Shown: positions 62,012-64,000 of the stretch, piece by piece
How positions within the stretch are numbered: position 1 is the first letter of the stretch
Layout: every line of letters starts with the position of its first letter
Source: Brevibacterium sp. 'Marine'
GTDB lineage: Bacteria; Actinomycetota; Actinomycetes; Actinomycetales; Brevibacteriaceae
Direction of reading: 5' to 3'
NCBI RefSeq assembly: GCF_012844365.1
Contig: NZ_CP051626.1
Coordinates: forward strand, 124,001 to 188,000
Length of the DNA: 64,000 nucleotides
Notes under the pieces: model-generated
What the model saw: only the letters and a program-made list of their open reading frames with translations
The model's database searches: none
Told to the model about the DNA's origin: nothing
Made by a program: the position numbers and the translations under genes

Positions 62012-62803
62012 TCAGAGGTGGATCGTGACGTCGGCCTGCTTGCGCAGCTTCTTCGCGTACTTCTGAGTCGCCTCGGTGGACTTCTGGTTCTTCACCTGTT
62101 CCTTGAGCTGGGGGCGCATCTCGTCGATCGGAGGCATCTCTTGCTGGCCCTGGCCGCCCTGCGCAGCCATCTGCTCCTGCTGGGACTTCGCCTGTTCATA
62201 GGCTTGTCCGATCTCTTCGCCGGTGACCTCGAACTCCCCGTATTCGTCCTCGATGAGTCCTTCGATCTTCAGCTGGTTCTTCAGCTCCGAGCGGACCTTC
62301 TTCTCATCCATTCCCTGGTCCTTCATGGCCTTGAGGAAGTCCTTCTCGCTCATCTGCCCCGATTTCGCGGACTCCTTGAGCCCCTTGTCGATGTCCTTGT
62401 CCGTCACGTCGATCTTGCGCTTGTCGGCTTCCTGGACGAGCACTTCGGTGCTCACGAGGTTCTCAGCGGTCTGCTTCTTCAGGCCCTTCTCATCGACCGG
62501 CTGGCCGGACTGCTGGGCCTGCATCTGCATCTGCTGGTACTGGGTTTCGAAGAGGGGGACGAACTCGTCCTTCGTGATCTTCTTGCCGTTGACCTCGGCG
62601 ACCACTTCGGGGATGTCCTTCGTGTTGGGTTTGCCCTGCTGGCCCTGTTGGTCTTGGGCGGAGTCGGCGCCGGGGGACTGTTCGGCTGCGGCCGAGGACT
62701 CCTTCGGCTTTGCTTCGTCATCCTGACTTCCGCAGGCGGCCAGCGCCACCACGGAGACGGACATGGCCAGGCCCAGCAGCCACCGGTTCGTTCGCACATT
62801 CAC
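62012..62803 (-). CDS. SurA-N-type lipoprotein (foldase-like)
   Basis: A 263-residue lipoprotein. The lipobox LAAC places the lipidated cysteine at C24. An acidic, Gln-rich linker leads to a SurA N-terminal-like domain (about 65-215, VAEVNGKKITKDEFVPLFETQYQQ; TAENLVSTEVLVQEADKRKIDVTDKDIDKGL). No parvulin domain is evident, so it is probably a chaperone rather than an isomerase. Confidence 0.87.
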   Translation of the reverse strand: MNVRTNRWLLGLAMSVSVVALAACGSQDDEAKPKESSAAAEQSPGADSAQDQQGQQGKPNTKDIPEVVAEVNGKKITKDEFVPLFETQYQQMQMQAQQSGQPVDEKGLKKQTAENLVSTEVLVQEADKRKIDVTDKDIDKGLKESAKSGQMSEKDFLKAMKDQGMDEKKVRSELKNQLKIEGLIEDEYGEFEVTGEEIGQAYEQAKSQQEQMAAQGGQGQQEMPPIDEMRPQLKEQVKNQKSTEATQKYAKKLRKQADVTIHL

Positions 62804-62889
62804 TCCTGCTCATCGGTTTCAGCCTGTCAGGCTAACAGGGGCGACTCCCCGAAGAATGTGTGGAGTATGTGCGTCACTTGGCAAGGGAT

Positions 62890-62930
62890 ATTGCGGTAGG
62901 TGGATTCGGGTACACTGCGGCTACCGCAAT
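62890..62930. promoter_or_regulatory. Spaced 10-bp inverted repeat upstream of the VOC gene
   Basis: ATTGCGGTAG (62890-62899) and CTACCGCAAT (62921-62930) are perfect inverted copies, 31 bp between starts. TACACT (62911-62916) between them may be a -10. Two dimers or a looped repressor could act here. Confidence 0.5.
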
Positions 62931-62975
62931 TGCACGGAGGGTGGCCCGTGCCATCCGCAGCGAAGGGAGTCGGCC

Positions 62976-63332
62976 ATGGAATCGACGTTTCGCGGGGTGT
63001 TCCTCACCTGCACCGACGCCGAGGCGACCGCCGCCTTCTATCGGGAGATCGCGGGGCTGCCGCTGACGACCGCAGGCGATGAGGAGTACGCGTACTTCGT
63101 CGTCGAAGCCGGGGGAGTGCAGCTGGCTCTGCATTCGGCCGAGGCCTTCGCCGACTATGCGTTCCCGCCGGTGGCCGAGTCGAATCTCACGCACCTGTAC
63201 TTTCGGATCCCGGATCAGGCGGAGTTCCTGACGCGGATCAGACACGCGGGCACTCCGCTTGTGGCCGTCGACGATGTCGTCGTCACGGTCGAGGACCCCG
63301 ACGGCCGGAAGGTCATGTTCGGCACCGCGTGA
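62976..63332 (+). CDS. VOC family protein (glyoxalase-like)
   Basis: A 118-residue single VOC module: GVFLTCTDAEATAAFYREIAGLPL, VVEAGGVQLALHS, NLTHLYFRIPD and VTVEDPDGRKVMF. Metal ligands would be a few His/Glu residues across a dimer. Substrate unknown. Convergent overlap of 20 nt with the next gene. Confidence 0.82.
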   Translation: MESTFRGVFLTCTDAEATAAFYREIAGLPLTTAGDEEYAYFVVEAGGVQLALHSAEAFADYAFPPVAESNLTHLYFRIPDQAEFLTRIRHAGTPLVAVDDVVVTVEDPDGRKVMFGTA

Positions 63333-64000
63333 GGATTGCTGTCAGCCCGGCCCTGAGGTCGGTGACGAAGTCATCCGGTGCTTCGAGGGATGGGAAATGG
63401 CCCCCTTTCCGGGCCGCCTGCCAGCGGACGATGCGCCGGTAGCGTTCCTGCGACAGCACTCGAGGATACTTCTCGATGTCGCACGGGTACATCGTGATCG
63501 CCGTGGGAACGTCGACGCGCAGATCGGGATCGAGAGAGTCGTGGCTTTCGAAATAGATCCGCGCCGAGGAGGCACCGGTGCGCGTCAGCCAATAGAGCGA
63601 GACGTTGTCGAGCAGGCGGTCGCGGTCGATCGTCTCGAACGGACTGTCGCGAGTATCCGTCCATTCGGCGAACTTGTCGAGGATCCACGCCAACTGACCG
63701 ACGGGCGAGTCGACGAGGGAATAGCCGATGGTCTGCGGCCGCGTGGCCTGCTGGTGCGCATAGGCGGCACGATGAGTCCAGAAGTCCTCAGCGTCGAGAG
63801 CCCATGCGCGCTCACCTGCTGTCAGCTCGTTGAGTGATGCGCCGGGGATGCCGGGGGCGTAGGTGGTGTGGATGCCGATGAGGTGGTCGGGGAAACGCCC
63901 GCCGAGGATCGTGGTGATCACCCCTCCCCAGTCGCCGCCGAAGGCCGCGAAGCGATCGTAGCCGAGTCTGCGCATGAGCGTCACCCACGCCTCGGCGATT
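63313..64000 (-). CDS. Epoxide hydrolase/alpha-beta hydrolase (partial)
   Basis: The frame is open to the right edge, so the N-terminus is missing. The nucleophile elbow GGDWGGVI gives an Asp nucleophile, as in epoxide hydrolases. SLYWLTRTGASSARIYFES holds the lid tyrosine, and GHFPSLEAPDDFVTDLR the catalytic histidine. Its substrate is unknown. Confidence 0.85.
   Translation of the reverse strand, partial: IAEAWVTLMRRLGYDRFAAFGGDWGGVITTILGGRFPDHLIGIHTTYAPGIPGASLNELTAGERAWALDAEDFWTHRAAYAHQQATRPQTIGYSLVDSPVGQLAWILDKFAEWTDTRDSPFETIDRDRLLDNVSLYWLTRTGASSARIYFESHDSLDPDLRVDVPTAITMYPCDIEKYPRVLSQERYRRIVRWQAARKGGHFPSLEAPDDFVTDLRAGLTAILTRCRT

Overview
The window is about 64 kb of GC-rich bacterial chromosome. 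Frequent GTG/TTG starts, leaderless promoters (TANNNT 5-7 nt before ATG), dense ATGA overlaps and the gene content point to an actinobacterium, most likely Brevibacterium or a close relative in the Micrococcales. The taxon is an inference; no rRNA is present. I see no tRNA, rRNA, CRISPR array, insertion sequence or prophage. It reads as a catabolic region.

Layout. 1-3814: 3' end of an AAA+-like gene, then E1alpha, E1beta and E2 of a 2-oxoacid dehydrogenase on the minus strand. 3947-8049: YqeB-type membrane protein divergent from a TetR regulator with a 20-bp palindrome between them, a 649-residue orphan protein, a possible leaderless mini-ORF with a strong hairpin, and an Lrp regulator. 8468-12674: etfB-etfA followed 1 nt later by an 812-residue protein joining four GLPRxxGGxPWPPEG repeats to a membrane cytochrome b-like domain. 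12887-16316: MHS transporter, creatinase and IclR regulator. 16335-20461: eutH-SDR-ykvI operon and a GntR/FCD regulator. 20598-29516: glyA-soxBDAG-sdaA-purU. 29615-38058: aldehyde dehydrogenase, AgcS symporter, stress protein, GntR regulator, FAD oxidoreductase, DapA-like lyase and an Ldh_2-type dehydrogenase. 38108-42104: IclR regulator, lone ABC ATPase, leaderless small membrane protein, PLP dehydratase and a Phd/PIN toxin-antitoxin pair. 42141-57894: phenylacetate catabolism (MHS transporter, paaZ, TetR regulator, paaK, paaI, paaABCDE-J-F-H-G). 57891-64000: VTT membrane protein, HtrA-like protease, OFA transporter with its small partner, SurA-like lipoprotein, VOC protein and a partial epoxide hydrolase.

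How the genes fit together. Creatinase makes sarcosine and urea from creatine. SoxBDAG oxidises sarcosine to glycine and a one-carbon unit. GlyA joins glycine and methylene-THF to serine, SdaA deaminates serine to pyruvate, and PurU releases surplus one-carbon as formate. This is a near-complete creatine-to-pyruvate route. Candidate operators tie regions together: CTGATAxATxAG just downstream of both the eutH and glyA promoters, flanking the GntR gene; ATGTGATCACAT in the promoters of the aldehyde dehydrogenase and of the FAD oxidase-DapA pair; and TGGTCAGT-type boxes at all paa promoters. Two copies of a 70-bp intergenic hairpin with covarying stems lie between convergent genes at 29531 and 37001.
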